Shown here: positions 9,458 to 18,220 of the stretch, piece by piece
Layout of the letters: each line of letters begins with the position of its first letter
Numbering within the stretch: the stretch's first letter is position 1
Source: Exiguobacterium artemiae 255-15
GTDB taxonomy: Bacteria; Bacillota; Bacilli; Exiguobacteriales; Exiguobacteriaceae
Direction: 5' to 3'
NCBI RefSeq assembly: GCF_000019905.1
Contig: NC_010556.1
Location: 708,001 to 772,000, forward strand
Length of the DNA stretch: 64,000 bases
Position numbers and translations under genes: made by a program
The notes under the pieces: model-generated
Told to the model about the DNA's origin: nothing
The model's database searches: none
Seen by the model: only the letters and a program-made list of their open reading frames with translations

Positions 9458-11194
9458 ATGTCATGGAAAGAGACCTATCAAAAATGGAATCAGTTTGCAG
9501 GCCTGGAAACGGAACTAAAAGAAGAGTTGACGGCACTCGCGAACGACGATAAAGCAGCCGAGGAAGCCTTTTACAAAGAGTTGGAATTCGGGACAGGCGG
9601 TATGCGTGGGGAAATCGGTGTCGGAACGAACCGGATGAATGTCTACACGGTACGTAAAGCCTCACAAGGGTTTGCTGACTTCATCAAGGCGGAAGGCGAT
9701 GAAGCGGTCGCGCAAGGGATTGTCATCGCCCATGACTCCCGTCACTACTCTCCGGAGTTTGCATTAGAAGCAGCGAAGACGCTTGCCAGTAATGGAATCA
9801 AAGCTTATTTGTTCGACGGACTTCGTCCAACACCAGAACTGTCATTTGCCGTGCGTGAACTTCGGGCAGCAGGGGGAATCGTCATTACGGCGAGCCATAA
9901 TCCACCGGAATATAACGGCTATAAAGTCTATGGGAATGACGGCGGCCAATTACCGCCGAAAGAAGCGGACGACCTCGTCTCTTATGTCGATCAAGTGGCA
10001 GATGAACTTTCAATTGAACTGGAAGCAGAAGAAGTCTTGCGTGCAAACGGATTGATCGTTCGTGTCGGCGAACAGCTGGATGACGCCTATCAGGAACAAT
10101 TGAAAACGATTCGTGTCTTACCGACGATTCAAGACGAGTTGGCGGATCCTTTAAAAATCGTCTTTACTCCGCTTCACGGGACAGGGCTTGTACCGGTCAC
10201 AGTCGGATTGAAGAGTTACGGGTTTGAACACGTGACGGTCGTCGAAGAACAAGCGAAGCCGGATGGCGCGTTCCCAACGGTTTCTTCTCCGAATCCGGAA
10301 GAACATGCAGCATTTAAGTTAGCCATCGAATACGGAGACCGTGTCGATGCAGATGTGTTACTCGCGACGGATCCGGATGCCGACCGTGTCGGTGTTGCGA
10401 CACGTGATGCGGACGGAGAGTGGGTCGTTCTTACAGGGAACCAGACCGGCGCGTTACTGCTCGACTACATCTTGTCACAAAAAGCGGCTCAAGGCACATT
10501 GCCGAAAAACGGTTTTGTAGCAAAAACGATTGTTACATCGGAACTCGGAGCCTTGATTGCAAGACATTATGACTTACACGTTGAAAATACATTAACAGGA
10601 TTTAAATTCATCGGTGAAAAAATCAAGCAATATAATGAATCTGGTGAATATGAATATCTGTTTGGTTATGAAGAAAGTTACGGTTACTTGATCGGCGACT
10701 TCTGCCGTGACAAGGATGCCGTCCAAGCCTGCCTGCTTGCTGCCGAGATGACAGCGTATCACAAGAAAGAAGGACGGACGCTGTACGAGGCATTACAAGC
10801 CATCTATGAGCAGTTCGGTTACTTTGAAGAATCACTCCGTTCGTTGACGCTCAAAGGGAAAGACGGTGTCGCGCAGATCGGCCGGATCATGGATACGTTC
10901 CGCGAGCATCCGCCAAAACAAGTAGCGGGTGAAAAAGTCATCTTATTTGAAGACTACGATGCAAGCATTTCGCATGATTTGGTGAAGCATCAGCCGTCAC
11001 CGATCAATCTGCCGAAATCTAATGTCTTGAAATTCACGTTAGAAGACGGTTCGTGGTTCTGCCTCCGCCCATCAGGGACTGAACCGAAAATCAAATTCTA
11101 TTTCAGCGTGACATCACCTGACGCTGCAGAAACAACACGTAAACGTCAGATGATTGAAGATGAAGTAATGCAAGAAGTCGAACAAATTCAATAA
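9458..11194 (+). CDS. pgcA: Alpha-phosphoglucomutase / phosphomannomutase family enzyme
   Basis: Interconverts glucose-6-phosphate and glucose-1-phosphate, feeding both glycogen synthesis and UDP-glucose for lipids and wall polymers. The phosphoserine loop TASHNPPEYNGYK places the catalytic serine at residue 146. The metal loop is DPDADRVG, the sugar-specificity segment is FGYEESYGYL, and the phosphate-binding loop RPSGTEPKIKFY is near the end. 578 residues is normal for the B. subtilis PgcA type. The ATG follows AAAGGAG. It sits one gene from glgP, so the link to glycogen metabolism is both functional and positional. Confidence 0.93.
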   Translation: MSWKETYQKWNQFAGLETELKEELTALANDDKAAEEAFYKELEFGTGGMRGEIGVGTNRMNVYTVRKASQGFADFIKAEGDEAVAQGIVIAHDSRHYSPEFALEAAKTLASNGIKAYLFDGLRPTPELSFAVRELRAAGGIVITASHNPPEYNGYKVYGNDGGQLPPKEADDLVSYVDQVADELSIELEAEEVLRANGLIVRVGEQLDDAYQEQLKTIRVLPTIQDELADPLKIVFTPLHGTGLVPVTVGLKSYGFEHVTVVEEQAKPDGAFPTVSSPNPEEHAAFKLAIEYGDRVDADVLLATDPDADRVGVATRDADGEWVVLTGNQTGALLLDYILSQKAAQGTLPKNGFVAKTIVTSELGALIARHYDLHVENTLTGFKFIGEKIKQYNESGEYEYLFGYEESYGYLIGDFCRDKDAVQACLLAAEMTAYHKKEGRTLYEALQAIYEQFGYFEESLRSLTLKGKDGVAQIGRIMDTFREHPPKQVAGEKVILFEDYDASISHDLVKHQPSPINLPKSNVLKFTLEDGSWFCLRPSGTEPKIKFYFSVTSPDAAETTRKRQMIEDEVMQEVEQIQ

Positions 11195-11214
11195 GCATTA
11201 AAACTGAAAGTGGG

Positions 11215-11252
11215 AAAACGGTAGAGCATGATTGATGCTCTGCCGTTTTTTT
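11215..11252 (+). terminator. Rho-independent terminator after pgcA
   Basis: Stem ACGGTAGAGCAT / ATGCTCTGCCGT around a short loop, followed by a run of seven T. Confidence 0.85.
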
Positions 11253-11348
11253 AGTACCCGTCAGGAAGAAAGACGTAAATCGTGCAACCGTTACCAAATT
11301 CATGTAAAGTGAACGTTGAAGCACCATACAGAGATAGGGAGATGAGTA

Positions 11349-12248
11349 ATGATGGAACGCATACACTTAACGGAAGATCTTTCATTTTCAAGAGTCATAC
11401 ACGGTCTGTGGCGGCTAAACGAATGGAACATGACGGTTGAAGAGCGACTGGAGTTAATTGAGCAATGTTTAGCACTAGGCATTACGACGTTTGATCATGC
11501 TGATATTTACGGCGACTACACGAATGAAGGATTGTTCGGCGAAGCACTGGCATTAAAACCGGAGCTGCGCGAACGGATGGAAATCGTTACGAAGACAGGC
11601 ATCAAGATGAAGGGAAACCATTTCTCTGATCAAAAACTGTCATTTTACGATACGACAAAAGAACATATCATCGAACATGCGACACGTTCATTAAAGGAAC
11701 TGGGTGTCGACTACATTGATACGTTATTGATTCATCGTCCGGATCCATTGATGGACCCTAACGAAATTGCAGAAGCATTCGTTGAACTGAAGGAGTCTGG
11801 TAAAGTCCGGACGTTTGGTCTGTCAAACCATACACCGGCTCAGCAAAGCCTCATCCAATCACGACTGCCGTTCATGCTCGTCACCAACCAGCTCGAACTG
11901 TCTGTCGCCGAACTGAAGCACTTCGAAGATGGTTCTGTTGATCTGTGCCACGAAAATGAAATGCCGCTCATGGCGTGGAGTCCGCTTGCCGGAGGGCGAT
12001 TGTTCAAAGACGAGGAGTTTGCACCGCTTCGTGAAAAGCTCGAGGAAATCGGACGTGATATCGGTGCAGAAGCTATCGATGAAGTAGCCTATGCCTGGTT
12101 ATTGAAACATCCGGCGCGTATCATGCCGATCGTGGGTTCCGGAAAAATTGATCGCATCGAATCAGCTGTCCGGTCGACGCGTCTTGAACTGTCACGTGAG
12201 CAATGGTTTGAAATTTTAAAAGCTTCCCGTGGACGGGACGTCGATTGA
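11349..12248 (+). CDS. Aldo/keto reductase (YdhF-like)
   Basis: NADPH-dependent oxidoreductase with a TIM-barrel fold. Catalytic residues are recognisable: Asp and Tyr in DHADIYGDY, Lys in VTKTGIK and His in LLIHRPD. The C-terminal half has the cofactor-binding stretch around PIVGSGKIDRI. 299 residues is normal. Two adjacent ATGs (11349 and 11352) follow AGGGAGA; either is possible. It is monocistronic between two hairpins. The physiological substrate cannot be told from sequence. Confidence 0.87.
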   Translation: MMERIHLTEDLSFSRVIHGLWRLNEWNMTVEERLELIEQCLALGITTFDHADIYGDYTNEGLFGEALALKPELRERMEIVTKTGIKMKGNHFSDQKLSFYDTTKEHIIEHATRSLKELGVDYIDTLLIHRPDPLMDPNEIAEAFVELKESGKVRTFGLSNHTPAQQSLIQSRLPFMLVTNQLELSVAELKHFEDGSVDLCHENEMPLMAWSPLAGGRLFKDEEFAPLREKLEEIGRDIGAEAIDEVAYAWLLKHPARIMPIVGSGKIDRIESAVRSTRLELSREQWFEILKASRGRDVD

Positions 12249-12284
12249 AAAATAGCCTTCGGTCTATTTTTTTTACAAAAAAAT

Positions 12285-12313
12285 TCCCATCTCAAGGGGG
12301 AGTTGAGATGGGA
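12285..12313 (-). terminator. Rho-independent terminator of the small gene at 12326
   Basis: Perfect 11-base stem TCCCATCTCAA / TTGAGATGGGA. Read on the minus strand it is followed by AATTTTTTT. A weaker stem (AAAATAG / CTATTTT) at about 12247-12273 with a T run could end the aldo/keto reductase transcript on the plus strand. Confidence 0.8.
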
Positions 12314-12325
12314 GTATCTATGGGG

Positions 12326-12514
12326 TCATGCTTCGAGACGAAGCATTTCCTGACGATATTTATCTAAGCGTTCTTTACTGGCAGTGACAGCTGCTTGATC
12401 ATGGACTTGGATAGCATCGAAGAGCGTACTGAGCTCATAATCGATTTCGAGGCGTAGCACTGGAATCCGCTGCTCTGCATCTTGTCTACGGAAAGCTTCA
12501 ATTACTTGTTTCAT
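12326..12514 (-). CDS. Small protein of unknown function (62 residues)
   Basis: Short, charged, probably all-helical and cytoplasmic, rich in Glu, Gln, Arg and Leu, with no membrane segment or cysteine. AAAAGGAG lies ten bases before the ATG at 12514; a GTG three codons upstream abuts the site and is less likely. It has its own perfect terminator, which supports real expression. No family was recognised. Confidence 0.65.
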   Translation of the reverse strand: MKQVIEAFRRQDAEQRIPVLRLEIDYELSTLFDAIQVHDQAAVTASKERLDKYRQEMLRLEA

Positions 12515-12611
12515 CTCGGCCACGCTCCTTTTGAAGTTATCAGATAATTCTGATTTTTATTAGTATACTTGATTATTCCCGTGCTGGCTAGTATTAAACC
12601 TGAAAAAGATT

Positions 12612-12648
12612 AAAAAAACACTTGGAATGTGTCATCATTCCAAGTGTT
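12612..12648 (-). terminator. Rho-independent terminator of the amino-acid ABC genes
   Basis: AACACTTGGAATG pairs with CATTCCAAGTGTT around a six-base loop. Read on the minus strand it ends in TTTTTTT, just beyond the permease stop. It closes the unit before any ATPase gene. Confidence 0.85.
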
Positions 12649-12655
12649 CTTAATT

Positions 12656-13303
12656 TTATTCCGGAATACTGAATCGTGCTTCGAGACGATGCTGAACCCC
12701 TTGAATCAAGGTCGACATAATCCAATAGATCGCAGCTGAGAACAGCAGTAACGGCATGACGAGATACGTCGTCGCCGAAATTTGATCGGACACATACGTC
12801 AGTTCTTCAACGGCAACGATTGTCCCGAGCGAAGTCGATTTGATGATATCGATGACCGAGTTCGACAGGGGAGGAATGGCACGTGAAAGAGCTTGTGGAA
12901 GGATGACATCCTTAAACGTCTTCCGACGCGGGATGCCGAGTGAGTCTGCTGCTTCCCATTGTCCGCGATCGACAGACGAAATCGCTGCCCGGAAGGATTC
13001 CGAGATATAGGCGGAGAAGTGAAGCGACAGACCGAATGCCAACGCCTGGAAGCCCGTCAATTGCAGGACGACCAAACCATTATATAAAATCAGAATTTGC
13101 AGCAACAGTGGAGTTCCCCGGAAAAAAGAAACATACAATCGTGCGAAACCGCTTAAGACGGCAAAACGGCTATCCCGCATGACGGCAAGAATCAGACCGA
13201 GAAAAAGCGCAAAGACGATGGCAAATCCACTTGCAAGAAGTGTAGTGCCAATCGCCTTTCCGTAAACGTCCGCATTATCGCGGACGATTGTAAACAAATC
13301 CAT
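12656..13303 (-). CDS. Amino-acid ABC transporter permease
   Basis: Membrane subunit of a polar amino-acid importer (HisM/GlnP/TcyB family). Several membrane segments are visible, and the conserved ATPase-contact loop reads EAADSLGIPRRKTFKDVILPQALSRAIPP. The ATG at 13303 overlaps the stop of the binding-protein gene (TGATG); a GTG one codon earlier is possible. About 215 residues, normal. It follows the binding-protein gene but no ATPase gene follows it, and a terminator comes directly after. Confidence 0.9.
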   Translation of the reverse strand: MDLFTIVRDNADVYGKAIGTTLLASGFAIVFALFLGLILAVMRDSRFAVLSGFARLYVSFFRGTPLLLQILILYNGLVVLQLTGFQALAFGLSLHFSAYISESFRAAISSVDRGQWEAADSLGIPRRKTFKDVILPQALSRAIPPLSNSVIDIIKSTSLGTIVAVEELTYVSDQISATTYLVMPLLLFSAAIYWIMSTLIQGVQHRLEARFSIPE

Positions 13304-14064
13304 CACTTGCTGATGTCCTCGTTAAAGTATTTTTTTCCGAGATCTGCGAGTGTACCGTCTTTTTGCATCTCTGCGAGTGCTTTGTTGAAGTCTTCAGCAT
13401 ACTTGCTGTTTTTTGCCATCATCAGACCTGATTCGTTTTTATCAAACGTCTCACCGACAGCTTTTACTTTGTATCCTGCTTTTTTAAGTTCTGTCAGGAC
13501 AAACAGACGATCGTTCATGGCAGCGTCGACACGACCTGCTTCAAGATCTTTCAAGACTTGGTTTGCGCCTTTGTAGTACTTGACTTTCGCACCGGCTTCT
13601 TCTGCTGTTTTCGCGTAGAGCGAACCTTGTGTCGAACCGACAGTTTTTCCTTTTAAGTCTTCAAGCGTCTTGATGTCATTTGTTTTGTTATTGACGATGA
13701 TTGTTGAACCGGAAACTGTGTAGGCATCAGAGAACGCATATTTTTCTTTCCGCTCATCTGTGATACCCATCTGGTTTGCGATGACGTCAATTCGTTTTGA
13801 ATCGAGTGCTGGAATCAAACCTTTGAAGTCCATCGCTTTGTACTCGACTTTATAGCCGGCACGTTTTGCGACTTCGTTCATGACATCGATATCATAACCT
13901 GTTAATTTACCTTTTTCTTTATACGTAAATGGTGGGTAAGTTGCTTCTGTTCCGACCGTTACGACTTTTTCATCTTTGTTTGCTTCTTCGTTAGAAGCGC
14001 CGCACGCCGCTAACACCCCCGCTGTTGATAGTGCTGCTACTGCTAGCTTTAGTCCGTGTTTCAT
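13303..14064 (-). CDS. Amino-acid ABC transporter substrate-binding lipoprotein
   Basis: Extracellular solute receptor of the SBP_bac_3 family, anchored by lipid. A signal peptide with lipobox LAAC lies near residue 20 after a basic MKHGLKL start. Family landmarks are TYPPFTYKEKGKLTGYDIDV, IANQMGITDERKEKYAFSD and the hinge region VGSTQGS. The ATG at 14064 follows AAAGGAGAGAG; 253 residues is normal. Cystine/cysteine (TcyA-like) is a reasonable ligand guess by resemblance, not proven. Confidence 0.9.
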   Translation of the reverse strand: MKHGLKLAVAALSTAGVLAACGASNEEANKDEKVVTVGTEATYPPFTYKEKGKLTGYDIDVMNEVAKRAGYKVEYKAMDFKGLIPALDSKRIDVIANQMGITDERKEKYAFSDAYTVSGSTIIVNNKTNDIKTLEDLKGKTVGSTQGSLYAKTAEEAGAKVKYYKGANQVLKDLEAGRVDAAMNDRLFVLTELKKAGYKVKAVGETFDKNESGLMMAKNSKYAEDFNKALAEMQKDGTLADLGKKYFNEDISK

Positions 14065-14169
14065 AGCGCTCTCTCCTTTAAATAAATAAAATGATTTCAA
14101 TTCCTAGTTTTCGAATAGGATTAATTTAAGACTACAAGCAGTATCATACAAAGTTACAGGAACGTCTGT

Positions 14170-14202
14170 CAATAAAAAAGACTGCCCATAAATGGACAGC
14201 CT
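14170..14202 (-). terminator. Rho-independent terminator of msmX
   Basis: On the minus strand GGCTGTCCAT pairs with ATGGGCAGTC through ten pairs including two G-T wobbles, followed by TTTTTTATT. Confidence 0.75.
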
Positions 14203-14228
14203 GACTGCAGTTACTGAACGTTTAAAAA

Positions 14229-15335
14229 TTAACGGATTGTTGCTTCTGTTGCCGCATCGAAGAAATGTGCTTTTGTCATATCGAAGAAGAGGTCTAAATC
14301 TGAACCCATCTCGACGTGTGAACGCGAATCGACACGTGCTGTGAACGCTTGATTGCCGACTTTCGAGTAGAGGTAAGACTCGGCTCCCATGAGCTCGGAT
14401 ACTTCGATATGGGCCGGGAAACGGTGTGCTGTTTTTGTATCTTGATAGATCAATTCAGCATGAATATCTTCCGGACGGATTCCGAGAACAAGATCTTTAC
14501 TTGTGTAACCGCGTTCGCGGAGAACTTTCATTTTACCTTCAGGAACTTCGAATTTCTCTTCTGTGCCCGTGACGTGGAAGAGACCGTCTTCCGCGAGTTT
14601 ACCTGTCAGGAAGTTCATTGACGGAGAACCGATGAAACCGGCAACGAACATGTTATCCGGGTGATCGTATACTTCTTTTGGAGTTCCGACTTGCTGAATC
14701 AGACCGGCTTTCATGATGACGATTCGAGTCGCAAGTGTCATCGCTTCCGTTTGGTCGTGGGTCACATAGATCGTCGTCGTTTCAAGACGTTTGTGCAACT
14801 GAATGATTTCCTTACGCATTTGAACACGGAGTTTTGCATCCAAGTTTGAGAGCGGCTCATCCATCAAGAAGACTTTTGCATCACGAACGATGGCACGGCC
14901 GATCGCGACACGCTGGCGTTGTCCACCAGAGAGGGCTTTCGGTTTACGCTCCAAATATTCTTCGAGTCCGAGAATACGTGCTGCATTGTCGACACGTTGT
15001 TTGATTTCATCTTTCGGGAACTTCCGAAGTTTCAGACCAAATGCCATGTTATCAAAGACGTTCATATGTGGATAGAGGGCGTAGTTTTGGAAGACCATCG
15101 CGATATCACGATCTTTAGGCGCTACGTCGTTCATGCGTTTTCCGTCGATGACAAAATCTCCGCCCGAAATTTCTTCAAGACCGGCGATCATTCGTAATGT
15201 CGTCGATTTACCGCAACCTGATGGGCCGACGAAGACGATGAATTCTTTATCTTTAATATGAAGGTTAAAATCATCCACTGCTTTTGCTGTTCCTGAATAA
15301 ACTTTATCAATATGCTCAAGACGAATATCTGCCAT
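14229..15335 (-). CDS. msmX: Multi-sugar ABC transporter ATPase (MsmX/UgpC family)
   Basis: Energises CUT1 sugar importers; in Bacillus one MsmX serves several permeases encoded elsewhere. Walker A is GPSGCGKST (about residues 38-46), the Q-loop lies in VFQNYALYPHM, the signature is LSGGQRQRVAIGRA, Walker B is VFLMDEPLSNLDAKLR and the switch histidine is in THDQTEAM. The C-terminal 130 residues are the MalK-type regulatory OB domain. At 368 residues it is full length. It stands alone with its own terminator, no permease beside it and a cre-like operator upstream, which fits a shared ATPase under carbon control. Confidence 0.94.
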   Translation of the reverse strand: MADIRLEHIDKVYSGTAKAVDDFNLHIKDKEFIVFVGPSGCGKSTTLRMIAGLEEISGGDFVIDGKRMNDVAPKDRDIAMVFQNYALYPHMNVFDNMAFGLKLRKFPKDEIKQRVDNAARILGLEEYLERKPKALSGGQRQRVAIGRAIVRDAKVFLMDEPLSNLDAKLRVQMRKEIIQLHKRLETTTIYVTHDQTEAMTLATRIVIMKAGLIQQVGTPKEVYDHPDNMFVAGFIGSPSMNFLTGKLAEDGLFHVTGTEEKFEVPEGKMKVLRERGYTSKDLVLGIRPEDIHAELIYQDTKTAHRFPAHIEVSELMGAESYLYSKVGNQAFTARVDSRSHVEMGSDLDLFFDMTKAHFFDAATEATIR

Positions 15336-15369
15336 GTGTACATCCTCCTGTAAATTAAGTAATCGGTTA

Positions 15370-15384
15370 ATATAACGCTTACAA
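15370..15384 (-). promoter_or_regulatory. Candidate CcpA operator (cre) at the msmX promoter
   Basis: Read on the minus strand: TTGTAAGCGTTATAT, 14 of 15 positions of the cre consensus WTGNAANCGNWNNCW. It begins near the presumed transcription start downstream of a TATACT -10 hexamer at 15390-15395; the matching -35 is poor. Confidence 0.5.
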
Positions 15385-15457
15385 GATTCAGTATAGGAGA
15401 TACAGGATGAAAATCATATGGACAACATGACTGAATGTAACCGTTATCATTTGGTCA

Positions 15458-16291
15458 CTATGCTACGAGAAGCAACGTATAAAGGAACATGGCTCCTTCA
15501 AATGACCTGATATCGATTTCCGTCTGTTCCGTCAGTCGATCGAGTCGGTACTGCAGACTGTTTCGATGTAAAAAGAGATGTTTAGCCGTCAAGGAAACAT
15601 TTAAGTTGGCGCGGCAAAAAGCATCAATCGTCTCGCGTGATTCGCGTTCGAGCGGTGTGATGAACCGTTCAATCAAATCGTCACGAACTTCGTTTGACAG
15701 TAACGTCAAACGCATCAAGGCAGGCAGAAACCGTTCGATGTGTAATAAGGGAAGTTCACGCAAGGCAGCTTGTTCCAATCGAAACTGTGCTGCCAAATCT
15801 CCGGATTGGCGCTGTTGTCCGATCAGTACTTTGCCGTCCATCAGAAAATCAGACTGGAGAGCTGTGAAAAAATCGTGTAAATCATTTTCTGAGACAGAGT
15901 CTTCCCGTTCAATGACGACAAGACGATTGGACGTCAACGGAATAATCCAACTCGACGGATGAAAAAAAGATGTCAGCAGTTGTTGTAAATCTTCACCGGT
16001 CCGTACATCGAGTTGTTCAAATAAAAAATGAATCATCCGAAACGGATGGGCTTCCTCGCTGGACGGTTGTTCCAGCCGGCGGCGCCACGTGACGATCTGA
16101 TCCGACTCCGAGGTGACGACCCGTTCGACAAGCAGGTTGAGCAAGTCCAGTTCGCGGGGGGTGAGAATCGTATTTTCAATCCCGAAACGAAGTCCATCGG
16201 CTAACTGATATACGGTATACTTATCGGTACAGTACACGGTAGGATCGGTGGAGAGATGATCCTTAAATAAGACGGTTAATTGATGTAACAT
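15458..16291 (-). CDS. PucR/CdaR-type transcriptional regulator
   Basis: The C-terminal 60 residues form a PucR-family helix-turn-helix (ANLNVSLTAKHLFLHRNSLQYRLDRLTE), a domain used by activators of purine, sugar-diacid or carbohydrate genes. The N-terminal 200 residues have no clear sensor domain. The start at 16291 follows AGGGAGGCG and gives 277 residues; extending upstream would overlap the divergent yheB gene. It lies upstream of msmX on the same strand with about 120 bases between them, so control of sugar transport is plausible but unproven. Confidence 0.78.
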   Translation of the reverse strand: MLHQLTVLFKDHLSTDPTVYCTDKYTVYQLADGLRFGIENTILTPRELDLLNLLVERVVTSESDQIVTWRRRLEQPSSEEAHPFRMIHFLFEQLDVRTGEDLQQLLTSFFHPSSWIIPLTSNRLVVIEREDSVSENDLHDFFTALQSDFLMDGKVLIGQQRQSGDLAAQFRLEQAALRELPLLHIERFLPALMRLTLLSNEVRDDLIERFITPLERESRETIDAFCRANLNVSLTAKHLFLHRNSLQYRLDRLTEQTEIDIRSFEGAMFLYTLLLVA

Positions 16292-16361
16292 ACAAGGCGC
16301 CTCCCTAAAAAGTCCTACTAAGACTTTACCACAATACCAAAATCGGAAGGAACGAGGATCT

Positions 16362-17498
16362 ATGCAAGTGGAAGTTGATTTAGTCATAAAGATGATCGGG
16401 ATGATTGTCATTGGAGCCTTGATTGGGGCAGTCACCAATCATCTCGCAATCCGGATGCTGTTTCGTCCGCTCGAAGCGAAGTATATCGGCAAGTACCGAA
16501 TTCCGTTTACACCGGGATTAATTCCCAAACGGCGTGACGAATTAGCGGCAAATCTCGGACGAACGGTTGTTAAACATTTATTGACTCCGGAAGGGATCAG
16601 CAAACGGCTTCAGCAACCGATTGTTTATCAAGCCATTACGCGGATGATTCAGCAGGAGGTACAGAAATGGACGCGATCGACGAAAACGATTCGTGAAATT
16701 GCCGAACGGTTTGTTGCGAATCCGGAAGGGAAATTACAACAACAAATCGAACAACGAATCGATCAGGAACTGGAATCGATGGCAGTTGCGATCAAAACGG
16801 CACGGTTAACAGAAGTCCTCGGTGAGGGCGGAACAACAAAAATTAAGACGGCGATTCCCGGAATGGTCGAAGTATTACTTCATCAAACCGAACAGTATTT
16901 TGACAGTCCTGCCGGTAAAATGAAACTCGAAGAAACGGTCGCCCAGTTCATTCAAAGTAAATTAGGCGGAGGCATGTTCGGAATGCTACTTGCCAATGTC
17001 AATATCGTCGAAATGATTCAACCGGAACTCAAACGGGTAATACAAGGAAAGTCGACACATCAGTTCATCAGTGAAATGGTCGAACAGGAAGTCCATACCT
17101 TACTGGAACGGACGGTGGGGTCGCTGCTTGAGCCGGAGGCGGAACGGCAAATCATCGAACGGATGAAATCGGAGATCGTAACGCGTATTCCACTGGCAGC
17201 ATTACTGGATACGCCATTACATGAATTTCTAGAACCGCTTGAAGTCCGGATCAGTCAAGAAATGGTCCCGATGCTTTCTAAACAAATGGTGAATCGTCTG
17301 ATCGAGCAGGTCGAGCAAATAATGGCGACACTCGATCTCGAAACGATTGTCCGGGAAGAAGTCGATTTACTCGATACCGCTTATCTGGAAGAAATCGTTT
17401 TATCGATTTCAAGACGGGAATTCCGGGCTATTACTTGGCTTGGAGGGTTATTAGGTGGTTTAATTGGGATGATACAAGCGATACTTCTTATCGTTTAA
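16362..17498 (+). CDS. yheB: DUF445 membrane protein (YheB family)
   Basis: Hydrophobic segments at both ends (about residues 8-28 and 355-376) enclose a long, mostly helical region rich in Glu, Gln and Arg. The N-terminal signature VTNHLAIRMLFRPLEAKYI is typical of DUF445. A ribosome binding site (GGAAGGAACGAGG) precedes the ATG. 378 residues matches Bacillus YheB. Molecular function is unknown for the family. It is followed by yheA after 20 bases, a pairing also known in B. subtilis. Confidence 0.9.
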   Translation: MQVEVDLVIKMIGMIVIGALIGAVTNHLAIRMLFRPLEAKYIGKYRIPFTPGLIPKRRDELAANLGRTVVKHLLTPEGISKRLQQPIVYQAITRMIQQEVQKWTRSTKTIREIAERFVANPEGKLQQQIEQRIDQELESMAVAIKTARLTEVLGEGGTTKIKTAIPGMVEVLLHQTEQYFDSPAGKMKLEETVAQFIQSKLGGGMFGMLLANVNIVEMIQPELKRVIQGKSTHQFISEMVEQEVHTLLERTVGSLLEPEAERQIIERMKSEIVTRIPLAALLDTPLHEFLEPLEVRISQEMVPMLSKQMVNRLIEQVEQIMATLDLETIVREEVDLLDTAYLEEIVLSISRREFRAITWLGGLLGGLIGMIQAILLIV

Positions 17499-17518
17499 CT
17501 AAATTGGAGGGTTTACAC

Positions 17519-17896
17519 ATGTCTGAAACTAACTTATACGATCATGCCTACACACTCGAGCGTGCGCTTCGCGAAACGTCAGAGTACACGACACTGAAGG
17601 ATTTATATGCGCAAGTCAATGCGGATCCAATGTCAAACGAATTATTCGCTTCATTCCGCAACGTACAGCTCGAATTACAACAAAAACAAATGCAAGGTGA
17701 AGAAATCACACCTGAAGATATGGCATCGGCACAAGCGAAGATGCTGGAAGTCCAAAACAATCCGTTGATTGGTCAACTGATGCAGGAAGAACAACGTATG
17801 CACACGATGTTGACGGAAGTGACACAAATCATCATGAAACCGCTTGAAGAGCTGTACGCACCGATGATGGAACAAAATCAAGACGACGTTCAGTAA
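17519..17896 (+). CDS. yheA: YheA family protein (UPF0342/YlbF-like)
   Basis: Small, all-helical cytoplasmic protein of 125 residues. Relatives (YlbF, YmcA, YheA) form coiled-coil bundles; YlbF and YmcA act with RNase Y, but the role of YheA is not settled. LERALRETSEYTTLKDLY and the MEEEQ-like segments fit. The ATG at 17519 has TTGGAGG upstream. It ends the yheBA operon at a strong terminator. Confidence 0.9.
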   Translation: MSETNLYDHAYTLERALRETSEYTTLKDLYAQVNADPMSNELFASFRNVQLELQQKQMQGEEITPEDMASAQAKMLEVQNNPLIGQLMQEEQRMHTMLTEVTQIIMKPLEELYAPMMEQNQDDVQ

Positions 17897-17906
17897 AATC
17901 ATGTAT

Positions 17907-17945
17907 AAAGCCTCGGCGCCAGTTCATTGGACCGAGGCTTTTTTT
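17907..17945. terminator. Terminator between yheA and the convergent small gene
   Basis: AAGCCTCGG pairs with CCGAGGCTT around a 15-base loop, followed by seven T on the plus strand. It overlaps the end of the opposite gene. Confidence 0.85.
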
Positions 17946-18163
17946 CATGATGTTTTTTCTGTTGGAACAAGACGGGGAAGGTAAGCCCGTTCAAAATGGA
18001 TCAACTGTCCGGAACGGGTCACACGTGCCCCGCGGTGTTCCAAATCAGCTTCTTTCAAACGGCGAATGCCTTCCTGGCGTGCCTCCGCATCAGATGAAGC
18101 GTCAAATGTATCATCAAGTAATGTTTCTCCCCGATCTGAAAATGCAGTAATCGTATAAAGCAT
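17945..18163 (-). CDS. YhzD-like small protein
   Basis: 72 residues beginning MLYTITAFSDRGETLLDD, resembling the YhzD family found near yheA in Bacillus. It is hydrophilic, without membrane segments. AAGGAGG lies eight bases before the ATG. The function of the family is unknown. The family call is from memory of the N-terminal pattern and moderately sure. Confidence 0.7.
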   Translation of the reverse strand: MLYTITAFSDRGETLLDDTFDASSDAEARQEGIRRLKEADLEHRGARVTRSGQLIHFERAYLPRLVPTEKTS

Positions 18164-18220
18164 GGCTGATTCCTCCTTGTCCGAAATGACTAACTTAAGT
18201 GTAATGAATAGTCATTCATT

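Noticed and set aside
16292..16438. Longer start for the PucR-type regulator
   Set aside because: The extension overlaps the divergent yheB gene and lacks a ribosome binding site, whereas the ATG at 16291 has AGGGAGG.
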